From Rhodospirillales bacterium (GTDB lineage: Bacteria; Pseudomonadota; Alphaproteobacteria; SP197): a stretch of 64,000 bases of DNA. Numbering within the stretch: the stretch's first letter is position 1; each line of letters opens with the position of its first letter. Of the stretch, positions 62,136 to 64,000 are shown piece after piece. The position numbers and the translations under genes are program-made. The stretch spans positions 284 through 64,283 of the forward strand of contig JACONG010000001.1 of assembly GCA_014323865.1 (NCBI GenBank), given 5' to 3'. Below the pieces are notes generated by a model that did no database searches, was not told the origin of the DNA, and was given only the letters and a program-made list of their open reading frames with translations.

Positions 62136-63419
62136 ATGAGCGACGCCGGCCTCCTCACCAACCACGACCCCGCCGCGCTTCCGGGTGCCGGCACGGCCTG
62201 GCTGGACGGCTTGCGCACCAACGGCGCGCGTCGTTTCGCGGGCCTGGGCCTGCCGACTCGCCGGGTCGAGGACTGGAAGTACACCGATTTGCGTGCACTG
62301 ACCGCCGATGCCTTCGGCCCGTCGGTGACGCCGGATGGCGTGACCGTGGCCGATGGCGGGCTGGGCGAAACCCACCGCGCCGTCTTCGTGAACGGCCGCT
62401 TCGATGCCGCGCTGTCCGACCTCGGCGATCTGCCCGCTGGCGTAACGGCTGTCCCGCTGGCGCAGGCCATGACCGATCAACCGAAGCTGCTCGAATCCTG
62501 TCTCGGCCGGGTCGCGACCCTCGGGCGCAAGCATTTCGTGGCGCTCAACACGGCCTGGATGAGCGACGGTTTCGTGCTCGCGGTCAGCGAAGGCGTGGCG
62601 GTCGAGAAGACCATCGAACTCGTGTTCGTCGGCGTCCCCGGCGATTCCCGCGCCGCGTGGCATCCGCGCAATCTCTTCGTCCTGCAGCCCGGTGCCGCGG
62701 TGACCGTAGTCGAACGCCACATCGGCACCGGAACCTATCTGGCCAACACGGTGGCCGAAGTCGTCGTCGCCACCGATTCGCATTTCAACCACTACAAGAT
62801 CCAGGACGAGGCCGCCGACGCCTTCCATGTCGCCACGGCCGAGGCCAGCGTCTCGGCCGGGGCGGTCTACGAGAGCTTCGTGCTGTCACTCGGCAGTGCA
62901 GTGGCACGCAGCCAGATCGCCGTCGAACTGCAGAACGAGGGGGCGTCCTGCCGCCTCAACGGAGCATATCTCGGGCGTGGCCGCCAGCAGCTCGACACAA
63001 CCACTCTGATCGATCATGCCGCGCCGGGCTGCACCAGCAGCGAGGTCTACAAGGGCGTGCTGGACGACCGCTCAAAGGGTGTGTTCCAGGGCAGGATCGT
63101 GGTGCGCAAGGATGCGCAGCAGACCGATGGTCACCAGAGCAACAAGGCGCTTCTGCTGTCGGAACGCGCCGAGATCGACGCCAAGCCCGAACTGGAGATC
63201 TACGCCGACGACGTGCAGTGCAGCCACGGCGCAACCGTCGGCGAACTCAACGAGGACGCGCTGTTCTACCTGCGCGCTCGCGGCATTCCCTTTGAGGAAG
63301 CACGCGGACTGCTGATTGACGCCTTCGTCGAAGGTGCGATCGAGGAGATCAGCCACGTCGGCGTGCGTGACGCCTTCCGTGACGTGGCCGCGGCCTGGCG
63401 CGACGGAGAGGCAGCGTGA
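62136..63419 (+). CDS. sufD: Fe-S assembly protein SufD
   Basis: The 427-residue protein has [14 protein letters not shown] near the N-terminus, then the beta-helix core and the C-terminal [20 protein letters not shown] with [20 protein letters not shown], diagnostic of SufD. It is the partner of SufB and supports iron acquisition by the scaffold. The stop overlaps the sufS GTG start. Confidence 0.96.
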   Translation: MSDAGLLTNHDPAALPGAGTAWLDGLRTNGARRFAGLGLPTRRVEDWKYTDLRALTADAFGPSVTPDGVTVADGGLGETHRAVFVNGRFDAALSDLGDLPAGVTAVPLAQAMTDQPKLLESCLGRVATLGRKHFVALNTAWMSDGFVLAVSEGVAVEKTIELVFVGVPGDSRAAWHPRNLFVLQPGAAVTVVERHIGTGTYLANTVAEVVVATDSHFNHYKIQDEAADAFHVATAEASVSAGAVYESFVLSLGSAVARSQIAVELQNEGASCRLNGAYLGRGRQQLDTTTLIDHAAPGCTSSEVYKGVLDDRSKGVFQGRIVVRKDAQQTDGHQSNKALLLSERAEIDAKPELEIYADDVQCSHGATVGELNEDALFYLRARGIPFEEARGLLIDAFVEGAIEEISHVGVRDAFRDVAAAWRDGEAA

Positions 63420-64000
63420 ACGCCGCTTTGGCACAGCCGGCGGCAAGCAATGCCGCGCTCGACGTGGCGAAGATACGCGAGGACTTTCCGATTCTCGGCC
63501 GCGAGGTCTACGGCAAGCCGCTGGTCTACCTCGATAGCGCCGCGAGTGCCCAGAAGCCGCGGCAGGTGATTGATGCGGAATCGGCGGTCTATCGCGAGGA
63601 ATACGCCAACGTACACCGCGGCGTTCACCATCTCTCACAGGTCGCCACCGATCATTTCGAAGCCACGCGGACGCGGATCCAGCATTTCCTGAACGCCGTG
63701 AGCGCGGACGAGATCGTCTTCGTGCGGGGTGGCACCGAGGGTGTGAACCTGGTGGCCCGGACCTGGGGCCGAACGGCGCTCCGGGAAGGCGACGAGATCC
63801 TGATCTCAACGCTGGAGCACCACGCCAACATCGTGCCCTGGCACCTGCTGGCCGAGGAGAAGGGCCTGGTCGTGAAGGGCATCCCGATCCACGACGACGG
63901 CCAGATCGACATGGAGGCCTACGGCGGCCTGCTGACCGAACGCACCAGGCTGGTCGCCATCACCCAGATGTCGAACGCACTCGGCGTGATTCCCCCGGTC
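63416..64000 (+). CDS. sufS: cysteine desulfurase SufS, 5' part (cut by window end)
   Basis: The visible 195 codons start at GTG 63416, overlapping the sufD stop (GTGA). [40 protein letters not shown] and [20 protein letters not shown] are SufS signatures. It supplies sulfur from cysteine to SufBCD. The PLP lysine and catalytic cysteine lie beyond the window. Confidence 0.96.
   Translation, partial: MNAALAQPAASNAALDVAKIREDFPILGREVYGKPLVYLDSAASAQKPRQVIDAESAVYREEYANVHRGVHHLSQVATDHFEATRTRIQHFLNAVSADEIVFVRGGTEGVNLVARTWGRTALREGDEILISTLEHHANIVPWHLLAEEKGLVVKGIPIHDDGQIDMEAYGGLLTERTRLVAITQMSNALGVIPPV

Overview
The window reads as a stretch of a high-GC alphaproteobacterial chromosome, probably from a Rhodospirillales-like, possibly marine, lineage. 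This is inferred from the gene repertoire (carnitine/betaine-type catabolism, MttB and dimethylglycine-dehydrogenase-like proteins, hydantoinase A/B, the AapJQMP amino-acid transporter, a YqaA-DsbB-Coq7 operon, a Zur/ZnuABC locus and a SUF operon) and from codon use. No rRNA or complete mobile element is visible. One tRNA (Leu, CAA anticodon) is present. Most genes are dense, often joined by ATGA overlaps, and mostly metabolic or transport genes.

Layout. 1-268: 5' part of a secreted protein running off the left edge. 443-6591: a catabolic island (crotonase, small unknown, gamma-butyrobetaine-hydroxylase-like oxygenase, ADP-forming acyl-CoA synthetase, divergent GlxA/CdhR-type AraC regulator). 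It is bracketed by two direct copies of the 5' region of an HNH endonuclease gene; only the right copy keeps the gene. 7263-8947: yqaA-dsbB-coq7. 9186-12434: znuA divergent from zur-znuC-znuB, with a tandem operator-like repeat between. 12509-14290: tandem repeats, tRNA-Leu, a DCC/DUF393 thiol protein and an ankyrin gene. 14402-19478: operon mttB-like, SRPBCC, Asp/Glu racemase-like, DMGDH-like. 19966-23693: hyuAB. 23878-28246: class V aminotransferase, ATM1-type ABC exporter, MFS. 28538-31168: pepN. 31351-36021: MFS, a DUF6445-like protein, NUDIX and HAD hydrolases. 36068-38718: alpha/beta hydrolase and an aromatic amino-acid lyase homologue with an altered MIO triad. 39313-41976: HEAT, Sel1 and MeaB proteins. 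42063-44833: degenerate PotA-like ATPase, GT1 glycosyltransferase, cupin. 45133-48699: a large exported protein, then an AT-richer pocket with a four-repeat winged-helix-like protein. 48716-51345: DMT and MFS transporters. 51626-55793: aapJQMP. 55967-59322: DMT transporter and a solitary hydantoinase-A-like protein. 59330-64000: Rrf2 regulator and sufBCDS (sufS cut by the window end).

Two themes stand out. First, the gaps between intact genes hold many gene scars. Several keep both ends of a gene family with the middle missing (aldo/keto reductase, YqaE/Pmp3, AsmA). Others are only N- or C-terminal stubs (acyl-CoA synthetase, MFS, Ca2+/H+ antiporter, molybdopterin oxidoreductase, possibly transketolase, and a paralogue of the 590-residue exported protein). 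Second, several intact genes belong to well-known enzyme families but have lost signature catalytic residues (ASD instead of ASG in the histidase homologue; no Walker A lysine or H-loop histidine in the PotA-like ATPase; apparently no canonical catalytic cysteines in the Asp/Glu racemase homologue). The protein with least explanation is the four-repeat one at 47204-48397. It has a strong promoter of its own, lies in an AT-rich pocket, and is flanked by gene debris.
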